From Gammaproteobacteria bacterium UBA3067 (lineage in GTDB: Bacteria; Pseudomonadota; Gammaproteobacteria; Pseudomonadales; UBA3067): DNA of 64,000 bases. A program made the position numbers and the translations under genes. Every line of letters begins with the position of its first letter. Within the stretch, counting starts at the first letter, position 1. Of this stretch, positions 28,892 to 42,190 are shown one piece after another. Location of the stretch: the NCBI GenBank assembly GCA_002366835.1, contig DFBZ01000038.1:129163-193162 (forward strand). The letters run 5' to 3'. The notes beneath the pieces are model-generated. The model saw only the letters and a list, made by a program, of their open reading frames with translations. It made no database searches and had not been told where the DNA came from.

Positions 28892-29110
28892 TTAACGCAC
28901 GCGGTAGTTAATACGGCCTTTGCTAAGGTCGTAAGGCGTCATCTCAACTTTGACGCGATCACCCGTGAGGATACGAATGTAGTGCTTGCGCATTTTTCCG
29001 GAGATATGAGCCGTTACAATATGCCCGTTATCCAGCTCCACTCGAAACATTGTGTTGGGCAGGGTTTCTATCACCGTGCCTTCCATCTCAATTTGCTCTT
29101 CTTTCGCCAT
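28892..29110 (-). CDS. infA: Translation initiation factor IF-1
   Basis: 72 residues, the exact family size, an S1/OB-fold protein. [19 protein letters not shown] and the [17 protein letters not shown] block are nearly invariant. Last gene of the trxB-aat-bpt-infA series. Confidence 0.98.
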   Translation of the reverse strand: MAKEEQIEMEGTVIETLPNTMFRVELDNGHIVTAHISGKMRKHYIRILTGDRVKVEMTPYDLSKGRINYRVR

Positions 29111-29203
29111 TAAATTAAACCAGTTGAATAATGTAGTTTATTTTTCGAGGGCGAATTCTGCCCCATTTTTTGCTTTGACGCAAAGTTAATTATTGCCATG
29201 GCT

Positions 29204-29914
29204 CTAATTCACGAAAAGCCACTGCCCATTCGTGAAAAGCTCAAGGGGTCTATATTCTGACTTATAGCGCATTTTAGGGCACTCCTTAATCCAGTAACCG
29301 AGGTAGACCGCCGCTAGTTGGTGCTGAAGACAGTAATCAATCTGCCAGAGTATCGCATAAGAACCTAGGCTGCGGCTGGAATAATCAGGGTCGAAGAAGG
29401 TATAGACTGCAGAGAGGCCATTTTCCAGTTTATCCATTACTGCAACGGCTAAAATCTGGTTTTCTTTTCTGAACTCAACCAGTAAGCCGTGCTCAGACCA
29501 ACCTTCTGTTAAAAATGAACGATACTGCTCTTCGCTGGGTGGGTACATATCACCGTCTTGATGACGCTCACAAATGTAGTGTTCATACAGGGCGTAATGT
29601 TCTTGGGTAAATATGGGGCTCATAATTACCACCTCCAAGTCTTTGTTTTTATTTCGTATTCTCCGCTGGCGCTTGTTGGCCTTAAATAAGGCGGCAGGAA
29701 TTCTTGCGGCGATACAAGCATTGCAACCAGTGCAATGAGGACGGTAAAAATGGTTGCCACTGCGGCGAAAGCCTTGCTCACTAAGCTGGGAATAAAGGTG
29801 CAAACCCGGTTGAACTTGAGGGTCAAGGAACAGCGTTGTTGCCTGCTTTTCTTCAATATAGCTGCATGAATGACTTGGAGTGACAAAAAATTTAATCGGT
29901 GTGGGCTGGGTCAT
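29204..29914 (-). CDS. bpt: Aspartate/glutamate leucyltransferase (Bpt; arginyltransferase family)
   Basis: 236 residues. Adds Leu to N-terminal Asp/Glu, creating an N-degron for ClpS. Seen: the N-terminal CSYIEEKQATTLFLDP block and the Cys cluster HCTGCNACIAARIP. It is co-directional with aat, 28 nt downstream of it. The bacterial Bpt assignment over eukaryotic-type Ate1 rests on the gene neighbourhood and length. Confidence 0.93.
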   Translation of the reverse strand: MTQPTPIKFFVTPSHSCSYIEEKQATTLFLDPQVQPGLHLYSQLSEQGFRRSGNHFYRPHCTGCNACIAARIPAALFKANKRQRRIRNKNKDLEVVIMSPIFTQEHYALYEHYICERHQDGDMYPPSEEQYRSFLTEGWSEHGLLVEFRKENQILAVAVMDKLENGLSAVYTFFDPDYSSRSLGSYAILWQIDYCLQHQLAAVYLGYWIKECPKMRYKSEYRPLELFTNGQWLFVN

Positions 29915-29942
29915 ACGGTTTATCTACACCTCTGCAGGGAGC

Positions 29943-30632
29943 TTATGCGTGGTTCCAGGCGTGACCGGGGTCTGCGTTAATATGAGCACTGAGAATCTCC
30001 TTAAAACGTTCCAGAGGGATTTCTCTCGCCCCGAGGCTTTCCAGGTGAGGGTTGCCAACCTGGCAATCAATCATTGGGAAGTGACAAGCTTGAAGATGCT
30101 TTACCAAGTGAACGAAAGCAATTTTTGAGGCATTGGCTCTAAATGAAAACATGGACTCCCCAAAAAACATTTGTCCAATAGATAAACCGTAAAGACCGCC
30201 AGTGAGTTCGCCATCCTGCCAGGTTTCAACCGAGTGGGCGATGCCTTTGGCATGCAGCTGGCAATAAGCGTGAATCATTTCCTCGGTGATCCACGTTCCT
30301 CCGCCTTCTTCTCTGGGTGCTGAGCAACTGCGGATAACAGCTTCAAAGTTATAATCGAAACGTATTTCAAAGCGCTTTTGGCGTAATGTTTTTGCCAGAC
30401 TTTTGGATATTTTTAGTTCGTCCGTAAAAAGCACTGCGCGGGGGTTGGGGCTCCACCAAAGTATGGGCTGATCTTCCTCATACCAAGGAAAGATGCCCCG
30501 CTTGTAAGCTGCAACTAGGCGCTCAGCAGAAAGATCCCCGCCACCAGCTAAAAGGCCGTTGGGTTCAAGCAGGGCACTTTCGCTTGGCGGGAAATCGTAG
30601 TTATCTGCTGATAACCAGGGGATTTCTATCAT
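29943..30632 (-). CDS. aat: Leucyl/phenylalanyl-tRNA--protein transferase
   Basis: 229 residues. Adds Leu or Phe to N-terminal Lys/Arg, making substrates for ClpS-ClpAP. Seen: RGIFPWYEEDQPILWWSPNPR and the SVETWQDGELTGGLYGLS block with the GNAT-like fold core. Between trxB (30 nt) and bpt (28 nt). Confidence 0.95.
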   Translation of the reverse strand: MIEIPWLSADNYDFPPSESALLEPNGLLAGGGDLSAERLVAAYKRGIFPWYEEDQPILWWSPNPRAVLFTDELKISKSLAKTLRQKRFEIRFDYNFEAVIRSCSAPREEGGGTWITEEMIHAYCQLHAKGIAHSVETWQDGELTGGLYGLSIGQMFFGESMFSFRANASKIAFVHLVKHLQACHFPMIDCQVGNPHLESLGAREIPLERFKEILSAHINADPGHAWNHA

Positions 30633-30662
30633 TTTTGACCAAAAAAATGGTTATTGATGAGA

Positions 30663-32862
<2,200 letters not shown>

Positions 32863-32926
32863 CGCTGTTAAAACGCTTCATCTTGCACGACAATTAGGGA
32901 AGATTTTCAAGGTAGGGTAGAGACGT

Positions 32927-35350
32927 TTGAGTATTGTGGTTAAAAAAAGTACTACGCGTTCAAAAACAGAAGTGGATGTCAAACCCGAGTGGATAGAGCA
33001 TCTGTCCCGCGGGCTTACCGAGGGCGCCATGCTTCTGCTGATTGGGCTTTCTGCCATCTTGCTTTTGGCACTCATCAGTTATGACCCCCTCGATCCCGGC
33101 TGGTCTTATGTTGGTGACCGTAAAGACGCGCATAACCTCATTGGCCCTGTTGGTGCTTGGAGTGCAGATGTGCTTTATCAGCTATTTGGGTATTTGGCGC
33201 TGTTATTTCCCGTATTGGTAGCATATAGATCATGGATCGTTTTTAGGGAGCAGCTCGCTCATACTCCCTGGAATTGGCCCATGTTCAGCATTCGCACTGT
33301 TGGTTTTTTGATGATCATGGCGACAGGCACGGGCTTGGCTTCGCTATTTCTTCATTTTTCTGAATCACAATTACCCGCCACCTCTGGCGGTATACTCGGC
33401 TGGGAAGTGGCCAAAGCACTGTCTTCTGTAGCGAGTAAGCTAGGGGCCAGTATTCTCCTGGTCATATTTTTTGCCACGGGGCTTACCTTATTTACCGGGC
33501 TTTCCTGGATCAAATTTCTGCGCTTGGTAGGGCAGGGAAGCATATTTCTTTGGACCCAGTTTATTGTCGTTTCGAACCATGTTTTTCAGTCTTTAAAAGC
33601 CAGCTATCAAAAACAAAAGCTAAAATGGCAGAAAAAACAAAAAGAAAAGCAGCTTATTACCCCAGTGCCGGCAGGTTTTGGCAGTTTGCCTCTACCTTCA
33701 AGTGCAGAAGCCTCTCCTAAAAAGGTTCTTAAAAAGAGAAACAAGAAAGCAGAACCTCCCCAAGCTTCGTCAGAGAAAAAACAAGCGGTGAGTGACCGCG
33801 CCGAACGTGAAAAACAAGTGAGCCTACTTGAGGCACAGCCCGGTGACTTACCCCCCTTAGGGCTTCTAGATCAAGAGAATGCCGCAGAGAGCAGAGGCTA
33901 TTCAGGTGATGACTTACGCGGGATGGGCGAACTCCTGGTGGAGAAGCTCAAAGATTTCGGTGTAGTAGCTGAGGTCTGCGACATCATTGCTGGCCCCGTT
34001 GTGACACGCTTTGAAATCCAACCTGCGCCAGGTGTAAAAGCTAGCCGTATTACTGGGTTGGCAAGAGACTTGGCGCGCTCGCTGGCGGTGGTCAGTGTAC
34101 GCGTTGTAGAAGTGATTCCCCGCAAAACCTTTGTAGGGGTCGAAATTCCCAACCAACACCGCCAAATGATCAGTTTAAACGAAGTGCTTAACTCAAGGGT
34201 TTTTGATGACGCCAAATCACCGGTAACCATTGGCTTGGGGAAAAGTATTTCCGGCGAAGCAGTGGTGGCAGATGTGACCAAGATGCCGCACTTGCTGGTG
34301 GCTGGCACCACCGGTTCCGGTAAGTCTGTGGGGCTAAACGCCATGCTGATCAGCATTCTGCTTAAAGCCTCTCCAGACGAGGTGCGCTTGATAATGATCG
34401 ACCCCAAAATGCTGGAATTATCCGTTTATGATGATATTCCTCATTTGCTTTGCCCAGTGGTGACGGATATGAAAGAAGCCGCTAATTCATTGCGCTGGTG
34501 CGTGGCGGAGATGGAGCGTCGTTACCAGCTCATGGCGGCTATGGGCGTACGAAATCTCAGTGGCTTCAACCGCAAAATAGAACAGGCTATTGAAGATGGA
34601 GAGCCTTTAAGTGACCCACTTTTCACTCCTTCGGAATTTCAGGTTGCTAACGGTGAAATTGATATTCCAAAATTAGAAACGTTACCATTTATCGTGGTGG
34701 TGATTGATGAATTTGCCGATATGATGATGGTGGTCGGCAAAAAGGTGGAAGAACTCATCGCACGTATTGCCCAAAAAGCACGTGCTGCGGGTATTCACCT
34801 GATATTGGCGACGCAGAGGCCTTCAGTAGATGTCATTACCGGTCTAATCAAAGCCAATATCCCCACCCGGATTGCCTTCCAGGTTTCTTCCAAAATTGAT
34901 TCCCGAACGATCTTAGATCAAGGCGGTGCCGAGCAATTGCTTGGTCATGGGGATATGCTTTATTTACCCCCCGGAACAAGCATGCCTGAGCGCGTGCATG
35001 GCGCCTTTGTGTCCGACGAAGAAGTGCACCGAGTGTGCGATGATTGGCGCAAGCGGCAACGGCCTAATTATCTTGAGGAAATTCTTGAGGGTTCCCACGC
35101 CAACATGGAAAATAGCGCTGGTAGCATGGGGCCGGAGGACCACGAACAAGATCCGCTTTATGATCAGGTAGTGGCCTTTGTAACCGAAGCGCGCAAAGTT
35201 TCCATATCATCGGTGCAGCGACGATTTAAAATCGGCTACAATCGCTCCGCAAACATCGTTGAAGCCTTGCAGGGCGCTGGGGTAGTTTCTGCGCCACAGT
35301 CAAACGGCAACCGTGAAGTGCTTGCCCCGCCACCTATTAGCGATAACTGA
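32927..35350 (+). CDS. ftsK: DNA translocase FtsK
   Basis: 807 residues, started at a TTG (32927) preceded by a GGTAGGG-like site. About four membrane helices occupy residues 30-195, followed by a Lys/Gln-rich linker (225-300). The motor has Walker A GTTGSGKS and the [13 protein letters not shown]alker B. The C-terminal winged-helix gamma domain (about 740-800) reads KOPS. Anchored at the septum, it pumps DNA and activates XerCD. The linker is much shorter than E. coli's. Confidence 0.96.
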   Translation: MSIVVKKSTTRSKTEVDVKPEWIEHLSRGLTEGAMLLLIGLSAILLLALISYDPLDPGWSYVGDRKDAHNLIGPVGAWSADVLYQLFGYLALLFPVLVAYRSWIVFREQLAHTPWNWPMFSIRTVGFLMIMATGTGLASLFLHFSESQLPATSGGILGWEVAKALSSVASKLGASILLVIFFATGLTLFTGLSWIKFLRLVGQGSIFLWTQFIVVSNHVFQSLKASYQKQKLKWQKKQKEKQLITPVPAGFGSLPLPSSAEASPKKVLKKRNKKAEPPQASSEKKQAVSDRAEREKQVSLLEAQPGDLPPLGLLDQENAAESRGYSGDDLRGMGELLVEKLKDFGVVAEVCDIIAGPVVTRFEIQPAPGVKASRITGLARDLARSLAVVSVRVVEVIPRKTFVGVEIPNQHRQMISLNEVLNSRVFDDAKSPVTIGLGKSISGEAVVADVTKMPHLLVAGTTGSGKSVGLNAMLISILLKASPDEVRLIMIDPKMLELSVYDDIPHLLCPVVTDMKEAANSLRWCVAEMERRYQLMAAMGVRNLSGFNRKIEQAIEDGEPLSDPLFTPSEFQVANGEIDIPKLETLPFIVVVIDEFADMMMVVGKKVEELIARIAQKARAAGIHLILATQRPSVDVITGLIKANIPTRIAFQVSSKIDSRTILDQGGAEQLLGHGDMLYLPPGTSMPERVHGAFVSDEEVHRVCDDWRKRQRPNYLEEILEGSHANMENSAGSMGPEDHEQDPLYDQVVAFVTEARKVSISSVQRRFKIGYNRSANIVEALQGAGVVSAPQSNGNREVLAPPPISDN

Positions 35351-35396
35351 GCCGACTTCACCCTATAGAAAAACCTCTAACATAATCTGGAATTCC

Positions 35397-36089
35397 ATGG
35401 CTCCAAAACTCCCAACCTTTTTAGTTTGGCTTGTTAACGCTGCGCTTGCTTTGATATTAATCGCCAATACAGCGCTTGCTGCTGAACAGGCAAATAAGGC
35501 CCAGTCAAAGAAAGATCCATCTGTTTTACAGTTGATTAAGCTCTTAAATGCTACCAGCGGCATGTCAGCAAAGTTTCACCAGGAAGCCCTTAATGCCGAT
35601 GGTGAAGCATTACAACAGACCCAAGGCAGAATGAAACTACAGCGGCCAGGCAAGTTTTATTGGCATACCCTGGAGCCCTTTGAACAAAAGATTAATTCCG
35701 ACGGTAAACGTATCTGGGTGTATGATGTTGACCTCGAACAGGTCTCTATTCAAAACGTCGACCCGGGTTTAGGGCAGACCCCCGCAGCGCTGTTAAGTGG
35801 TGAGCCGGATAAGGTGGTTCACCAGTTTTATGTGGAAGGTGTTCAGCACGCAGCTGGAAGTTGGCACTTTCATCTCAAACCAAAAGAAGAAAGCAGCTTG
35901 TTTTCCGATGTCGAACTACAGTTCAGCGGTGAAAAGCTTATCTATATGAAATTAAGCGATAGCCTTAATCAAACCACCACAGTTCGATTTGCGGACGTGA
36001 AATTGAACCCAGCGTTTAAGCATCAAGCCTTTATGCTGCAGTTCCCAGAGGGAGTGGATATTATCGACAGCTCCCAAGGTGTGCCCTAA
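35397..36089 (+). CDS. lolA: Outer-membrane lipoprotein carrier protein LolA
   Basis: 230 residues from the ATG at 35397, which opens a proper signal peptide (hydrophobic 6-24, cleavage near ALAAEQ). The mature part shows the LolA pattern QTQGRMKLQRPGKFYWHT and FEQKINSDGKRIWVYD. Carries lipoproteins across the periplasm to LolB. The order ftsK-lolA-rarA is conserved in gammaproteobacteria. Confidence 0.95.
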   Translation: MAPKLPTFLVWLVNAALALILIANTALAAEQANKAQSKKDPSVLQLIKLLNATSGMSAKFHQEALNADGEALQQTQGRMKLQRPGKFYWHTLEPFEQKINSDGKRIWVYDVDLEQVSIQNVDPGLGQTPAALLSGEPDKVVHQFYVEGVQHAAGSWHFHLKPKEESSLFSDVELQFSGEKLIYMKLSDSLNQTTTVRFADVKLNPAFKHQAFMLQFPEGVDIIDSSQGVP

Positions 36090-36158
36090 AGCTTGTTCTT
36101 TTACTGCTCTAATTTCCTGCTCTTATCCCATGTTAACTATCAGGTGAGCCTTTAGCTG

Positions 36159-37550
36159 ATGATTGATTTATATGAACCCCTCGCGGCACGAATGCGCCCT
36201 CGGGACATTGATCAATTCTGCGGGCAAACACACTTGTTAGCAGAAGGAAAACCACTGCGAGAGGCTATTGTTCAGCAAAAACCCCACTCTATGATTTTAT
36301 GGGGGCCGCCAGGGGTGGGTAAAACCAGCCTTGCTCAGGTGATCGCTCACCGCCTTGATGTTCGTTTTGAGAGCCTCTCAGCGGTGATGTCCGGTATAAA
36401 GGATATTCGCGCCGCCAGCGAACGGGCAGAAAAGAATCGAGAACTAGGGGAAAAAACCCTGCTTTTTGTCGATGAGGTACATCGCTTTAATAAAGCCCAA
36501 CAAGATGCTTTTCTACCATTTATTGAAAATGGCACTGTAATTTTTGTCGGTGCCACCACTGAAAATCCATCATTTGAGCTTAATAACGCCTTATTATCCC
36601 GATGCCGAGTATATGTGCTTAAAAATCTCGAATGCGATGATTTAAAGCAATTGGCGCAAACGGCACTAAACGATGTAGAAAGGGGCCTCGGCGCACAACA
36701 ACTGCGTATCAGTGACGAAGCGCTAAATAAACTGGCGCTTCATGCCGATGGGGATGCACGACGTCTACTCAATTACCTCGAGATAGCGACAGACTTTGTT
36801 GAGCAGGGTGATGAGATTTCCACTTCCACCCTTGAAAACCTGCTTCAAGGGGAAACCCGGCGCTTTGATAAGGGCGGCGACTATTTTTACGATCAGATTT
36901 CTGCTCTGCACAAAGCGGTGAGAGGAAGCTCCCCCGATTCCGCTTTGTACTGGTTTACTCGCATGTTGGATGGAGGCTGCGACCCCCTCTATATTGCTCG
37001 TCGTGTAGTCAGAATGGCCAGCGAAGACATCGGTAATGCCGATCCTCGGGGTTTACAAGTAGCCTTGAGTGCCTGGGACGTACAGCAGCGCCTCGGTAGC
37101 CCGGAAGGTGAATTAGCAATTGCCCAAGCTGTGGTGTATTTAGCTTGTGCGCCAAAAAGTAACGCGGTGTATATGGCCTATAAAAGCGCAAAAAAACAGG
37201 TCTCAAACAGTGCCAGTTATGAGGTTCCTCCACATTTGCGCAATGCGCCCACCAAGTTAATGAAAGAGCTGGGCCACGGGGAAGAATATCGTTACGCCCA
37301 CGATGAACCCGACGCCTATGCAGGAGGGGAAAATTACTTTCCTGAGCAGCTTGCAGACGAAAAATACTACCACCCCGTTTCTCGAGGTCTGGAAACAAAA
37401 ATCGCAGAAAAACTGAAATATTTGCGCCAACTGGATAAAATGAGCGCATGGCAGCGCTACGATACAAGCGGGAAGGGCCGTCAGCATGAATCAACACATT
37501 CGGTACAAAATGCACAAACCAGCCAAAGCAACAAAGACGAAGAGAATTAA
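36159..37550 (+). CDS. rarA: Replication-associated recombination protein RarA (MgsA)
   Basis: 463 residues, AAA+ clamp-loader-like ATPase acting at stalled forks. Seen: Walker A WGPPGVGKTSLA, Walker B LLFVDEVHRFNK, sensor TTENPSFELN and the C-terminal tetramerisation region with the YPHNAPTKLMKEL-like block. The last 30 residues are a polar, low-complexity extension. Confidence 0.95.
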   Translation: MIDLYEPLAARMRPRDIDQFCGQTHLLAEGKPLREAIVQQKPHSMILWGPPGVGKTSLAQVIAHRLDVRFESLSAVMSGIKDIRAASERAEKNRELGEKTLLFVDEVHRFNKAQQDAFLPFIENGTVIFVGATTENPSFELNNALLSRCRVYVLKNLECDDLKQLAQTALNDVERGLGAQQLRISDEALNKLALHADGDARRLLNYLEIATDFVEQGDEISTSTLENLLQGETRRFDKGGDYFYDQISALHKAVRGSSPDSALYWFTRMLDGGCDPLYIARRVVRMASEDIGNADPRGLQVALSAWDVQQRLGSPEGELAIAQAVVYLACAPKSNAVYMAYKSAKKQVSNSASYEVPPHLRNAPTKLMKELGHGEEYRYAHDEPDAYAGGENYFPEQLADEKYYHPVSRGLETKIAEKLKYLRQLDKMSAWQRYDTSGKGRQHESTHSVQNAQTSQSNKDEEN

Positions 37551-37553
37551 GAC

Positions 37554-37940
37554 GTGGTAGTTCACCCTCTTATAATGGTGGGAATAGGTGGTGCTGCGGG
37601 TGCCATGTCTCGCTACCTGCTGGTAAGAGCCATCACGCCGGTTCTGGCGGACGGCCAGTATCCCTTTGGAACCTGGTTAGCGAATATTACAGGCTCGTTC
37701 TTATTTGGTCTCTTATTCGTGATCATTAGTGAGCGCTTCAATATGAGTGATCCACTACGCTTTAGTATGCTGGTAGGGTTTCTCGGGGCATTCACCACCT
37801 TTTCTTCTTTCTCCTTTGAAACAGTCCGTTTGCTTGAAACAGGGCATATCATCACGGCATTCATTTATATTCTATCCAGTGTCGCCCTGTGTTTGTTGGC
37901 AACATGGGGTGGTATGCGCCTTGGCGAATTTATTATTTAA
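37554..37940 (+). CDS. crcB: Fluoride ion channel CrcB/Fluc
   Basis: 128 residues with four membrane helices. GTG start 3 nt after the rarA stop, indicating coupling. Seen: GGAAGAMSRYL, GTWLANITGSFLFG and GFLGAFTTFSSFSFE, the pore-lining family motifs. Exports fluoride as a dual-topology dimer. Confidence 0.95.
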   Translation: MVVHPLIMVGIGGAAGAMSRYLLVRAITPVLADGQYPFGTWLANITGSFLFGLLFVIISERFNMSDPLRFSMLVGFLGAFTTFSSFSFETVRLLETGHIITAFIYILSSVALCLLATWGGMRLGEFII

Positions 37941-38009
37941 AGATTTTGCGGGTGGCAAAAAACCTCACGCAAATGTCTCCGCTAATTTTTAATTATTGAG
38001 AACCTATAA

Positions 38010-39287
<1,278 letters not shown>

Positions 39288-39328
39288 TTTTTTAACGCTT
39301 TCCGTTCCAGATTTATAACGAGGTATCT

Positions 39329-40714
39329 ATGGATTTTCTCCCGCTTTTTTTTAAACTCACTGGAAAAACCTGTTTAGTTATTGGTGGGGGAGAAGTCGCC
39401 GTACGCAAAGCAGGAATGCTGGTCAGTGCAAACGCGCAAGTACATGTTGTAGCGAAAGCCATGACACAGTCTATGACTGGCTTTATTGAAAAACATGGCT
39501 GTACTTATCGTCTGGGAGAATTTGTAGCGGATGACCTAGATAAAATGCAACTAGTGATTGCCGCAACTGATAACAAAGCTCTTAATGAAACTATTTCACA
39601 GTTAGCGAACGCGCGAAACCTTCCTGTTAATGTTGTCGATAACCCCGACCTCTGTAGTTTTATACTGCCAGCTATTATCGATCGCTCACCCGTTGTGGTG
39701 GCAGTATCCAGTGGTGGAAAATCTCCCGTTTTAGCCCGTTTAATTCGGGCGCGTCTTGAAACATTAATTCCTAGCGCTTATGGCGAACTGGCAACACTCG
39801 TTGGGAGTTATCGTGAAAGGGTCAAACAAAAGTTCGCAACCATTAATCAACGCCGAGGTTTTTGGGAATCGGTACTACAAGGGCCGGTGGCGGAACTAAT
39901 CTTTGCTGGGAAGGAACAGCAGGCAAGTCAACTACTAGAAAAAGAGTTAACACGACAAAGCGCGCGCACTCAAGATACAGGTGAAGTGTACTTGGTGGGT
40001 GGTGGCCCTGGTGATCCTGATTTGCTGACCTTTCGTGCTCTTCGCCTTATGCAACAAGCAGATGTCGTGCTTTACGACCGCTTGGTATCCGAACGAGTGC
40101 GTGAACTATGCCGCCGTGATGCGCAAATGATACATGTAGGGAAAGCGCGCGATAAACACACTGTGCCGCAAGAAGATATTACAAAAATGCTGGTTCGTCT
40201 GGCGAAGGAAGGGCATCGAGTCTGTCGTTTAAAGGGCGGCGATCCCTTTATCTTTGGGCGTGGTGGCGAAGAGATTGAACTACTTGCCAAGGAAGATATT
40301 CCGTTCCAGGTGGTGCCGGGAATTACCGCCGCTTCTGGCTGTGCCGCTTATGCGGGCATCCCGCTCACCCACCGTGACTACTCTCAATCTGTACGCTTCG
40401 TGACTGGCCACTTAAAAGATGGTGCGCCAGATCTTGATTGGAAAGGCTTGATTCAGCCCAGGCAGACATTGGTTTTTTATATGGGCTTAGTGGGCCTCGA
40501 AAGCATCTGCGGTAAATTAGTGCAGCACGGTATGGATTCACAAACCCCCATAGCATTGGTACAAAAGGGCACTACCCTCGATCAGCGTGTTTATACTGGG
40601 ACTTTAGAATCAATGCCCAACGATATAAAAGAAGAAGATATACAGCCCCCCACATTAATTATTGTGGGCGATGTCGTTAAACTGCATGACGCACTTTCCT
40701 GGTTTAATACATAG
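39329..40714 (+). CDS. cysG: Siroheme synthase (trifunctional CysG)
   Basis: 461 residues. The N-terminal half (1-205) has the NAD-binding [13 protein letters not shown] loop for precorrin-2 dehydrogenase/ferrochelatase. The C-terminal half (about 215-461) is uroporphyrinogen-III methyltransferase with [15 protein letters not shown] and [16 protein letters not shown]. Makes siroheme for sulfite and nitrite reductases. The order serS-cysG is common in pseudomonads. Confidence 0.97.
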   Translation: MDFLPLFFKLTGKTCLVIGGGEVAVRKAGMLVSANAQVHVVAKAMTQSMTGFIEKHGCTYRLGEFVADDLDKMQLVIAATDNKALNETISQLANARNLPVNVVDNPDLCSFILPAIIDRSPVVVAVSSGGKSPVLARLIRARLETLIPSAYGELATLVGSYRERVKQKFATINQRRGFWESVLQGPVAELIFAGKEQQASQLLEKELTRQSARTQDTGEVYLVGGGPGDPDLLTFRALRLMQQADVVLYDRLVSERVRELCRRDAQMIHVGKARDKHTVPQEDITKMLVRLAKEGHRVCRLKGGDPFIFGRGGEEIELLAKEDIPFQVVPGITAASGCAAYAGIPLTHRDYSQSVRFVTGHLKDGAPDLDWKGLIQPRQTLVFYMGLVGLESICGKLVQHGMDSQTPIALVQKGTTLDQRVYTGTLESMPNDIKEEDIQPPTLIIVGDVVKLHDALSWFNT

Positions 40715-40756
40715 CCCTTTACTATCTAATTTCATAACACCTCGTAGAGTTTTGCT

Positions 40757-41599
40757 ATGCAAACAGAAAAAAAAATTCTTATCACTGAATGCCCCGATCA
40801 AAAGGGCCTTGTGGCAAAAATTACCGCTATCTGTTTTAAGCAAAACCTCAATATTATTAAAAACAGCGAATTCGTCGACAACCTCAATGGGCGTTTTTTT
40901 ATGCGCACTGAGCTAGAGGGCGATTTCAAAAACGGACACCTACTGACTGAGCTAGATCAGGCACTGCCGTCCGGCAGTCATTCGCGCCTGGTGAGCAAAG
41001 GCAGAAAAAAAATGGCTGTGCTCGTTACAAAAGAAGCCCACTGCCTTGGTGAGCTGTTAATCAAAAGCCACTACGGGTCTTTGGATGCGGATATCGTCAC
41101 CGTTATAGGTAACCACGACACACTGAAAGACCTTGTAAAAAAATTCTCTATTCCATTTCACGTTGTCGACCATCAGGGCGTTTCGAGAGAAGAGCACGAA
41201 AGGGAATTATTACAGGTGTTATCCCGGTACGAATTTGATTACGTAGTACTGGCAAAATACATGCGAATTTTAACGGCTGACTTTGTTTCATCCTTTCCCA
41301 GCCGCATCATCAATATTCACCACTCTTTTCTCCCCGCGTTTATCGGTGCAAAGCCTTACCACCAAGCCTACGAACGAGGCGTAAAAATAATTGGCGCCAC
41401 CGCCCACTTTGTTAACAATGATCTGGATGATGGGCCTATTATTACCCAGGCAGTGATTCCCGTTGATCACAGTTATAAACCCGAAGATATGGCCAAAGCA
41501 GGGCGCGAGGTGGAAGAATCGGTTTTGACCGGTGCGCTGCAAAAGGTGATTGATGAGAAGGTGATCGTGCATGGGAAGCGCACGGTGGTTTTTGATTAG
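40757..41599 (+). CDS. purU: Formyltetrahydrofolate deformylase
   Basis: 280 residues. An ACT domain (residues 5-85) precedes a formyltransferase-fold catalytic domain with KYMRIL, NIHHSFLPAFIGAKPY (catalytic His) and FVNNDLDDGPII (catalytic Asp). Releases formate from 10-formyl-THF. Last housekeeping gene before the accessory island. Confidence 0.94.
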   Translation: MQTEKKILITECPDQKGLVAKITAICFKQNLNIIKNSEFVDNLNGRFFMRTELEGDFKNGHLLTELDQALPSGSHSRLVSKGRKKMAVLVTKEAHCLGELLIKSHYGSLDADIVTVIGNHDTLKDLVKKFSIPFHVVDHQGVSREEHERELLQVLSRYEFDYVVLAKYMRILTADFVSSFPSRIINIHHSFLPAFIGAKPYHQAYERGVKIIGATAHFVNNDLDDGPIITQAVIPVDHSYKPEDMAKAGREVEESVLTGALQKVIDEKVIVHGKRTVVFD

Positions 41600-41632
41600 G
41601 AGGGTTTAAGTCTGCAAGTTAGTTTATGCGAA

Positions 41633-41655
41633 AAGGAGGTTACTCCTTATAATTT
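41633..41655. terminator. Hairpin terminator between purU and the Avd-like gene
   Basis: AAGGAG (41633-41638) pairs with CTCCTT (41643-41648) around a GTTA loop, with ATAATTTTT on the plus side and TTTTC on the minus side. It can end both convergent genes. Confidence 0.7.
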
Positions 41656-42015
41656 TTAGATAAAGTCCTTAAAAAGGTGACCTGGAAAAAATTTTCGAGT
41701 GCTCTGTTTGCCTATGCTATCCATCAACACACTCAGTTCCGCCTGCTTTTTAAAAGACAAAACCTTCAAGTCCGTGCATAGGCGCATTTCCAGCTTGAGT
41801 AACTCAAACTCATCTAAAAAAGTGTCCACCGGCGCTTTTTTATCGGTCGTTTTATTGGCGCGGTAAATACTTCTGACCAGTTGCAGGGCATCACGTCTCA
41901 TATCCTGCCCCAAGGTGTATTTATACTCCTTGGGGAAATCCCGGGTGCACTCAAAAATTTTCAGAATCAATTGGTACGTTTCCCGGTACACGGGCAAGTC
42001 ATAATACAATGCCAT
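41656..42015 (-). CDS. avd: Four-helix-bundle protein, Avd-like (DGR accessory variability determinant)
   Basis: 119 residues, all-helical and charged. The N-terminus MALYYDLPVYRETYQLILKI and the block FPKEYKYTLGQDMRRDALQL followed by IYRANK strongly resemble the Avd/four-helix-bundle proteins of diversity-generating retroelements. There Avd forms a basic pentameric barrel that binds the reverse transcriptase and RNA. It lies 51 nt downstream of the variable-protein gene on the same strand, the usual DGR order. 23S-rRNA-intron-encoded S23 proteins share this fold, but the neighbour favours Avd. Confidence 0.82.
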   Translation of the reverse strand: MALYYDLPVYRETYQLILKIFECTRDFPKEYKYTLGQDMRRDALQLVRSIYRANKTTDKKAPVDTFLDEFELLKLEMRLCTDLKVLSFKKQAELSVLMDSIGKQSTRKFFPGHLFKDFI

Positions 42016-42026
42016 AATAATTTTCG

Positions 42027-42039
42027 ACCGCTTCGCGGT
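42027..42039 (-). other. Hairpin just downstream of the variable region
   Basis: Perfect 5-bp stem ACCGC/GCGGT with a 3-nt loop (GAA on the minus strand), 27 nt beyond the stop of the variable protein. DGR variable regions are often followed by a short hairpin needed for target recognition; this one is smaller than the phage BPP-1 example, so the role is inference. Confidence 0.5.
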
Positions 42040-42044
42040 AAAAC

Positions 42045-42068
42045 AAATAGTTAAATAGATAAATAGTT
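42045..42068. repeat. Three tandem 8-bp repeats
   Basis: AAATAGTT, AAATAGAT and AAATAGTT follow each other directly, overlapping the last bases of the variable-protein stop codon. Confidence 0.8.
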
Positions 42069-42190
42069 AAAAAGCCCGAACAGCACGTACTCTGAACGTA
42101 TTGAACTTAATGCTGTAGCCCTGGAAGCCATTGTCGAAGTCCTGAGCCCACGGGACGTAAGCCGAGACCTCGGAGGAACTCCAATAGCTG
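42067..42190 (-). other. Candidate DGR variable region (VR)
   Basis: Last 40 codons of the variable protein. At residues 301, 304, 305, 310, 312, 315, 317, 318, 319, 322 and 325 the codons are GTC, TAC, GTC, GAC, GAC, TTC, GGC, TAC, AGC, TTC, TTC: all end in C. Between them stand constant codons such as TCG, GCT, CCG, TGG, CAG, AAG, ACG. The invariant 3' end (coding VRAVRAF) would be the initiation-of-mutagenic-homology segment. No template copy is found in the window. Confidence 0.75.

Noticed and set aside
37009..37515. 168-codon open frame antisense to rarA
   Set aside because: Shadow of a clear rarA gene with no family resemblance of its own.
41600..41655. Possible template repeat between avd and purU
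   Set aside because: Only 56 bp and no resemblance to the variable region; it holds a terminator hairpin.
41656..42015. Avd-like gene as a 23S rRNA intervening-sequence protein (S23)
   Set aside because: No rRNA gene nearby, and the neighbouring variable protein and the LPVY/EYKYTLG motif fit DGR Avd better; kept as the second choice.
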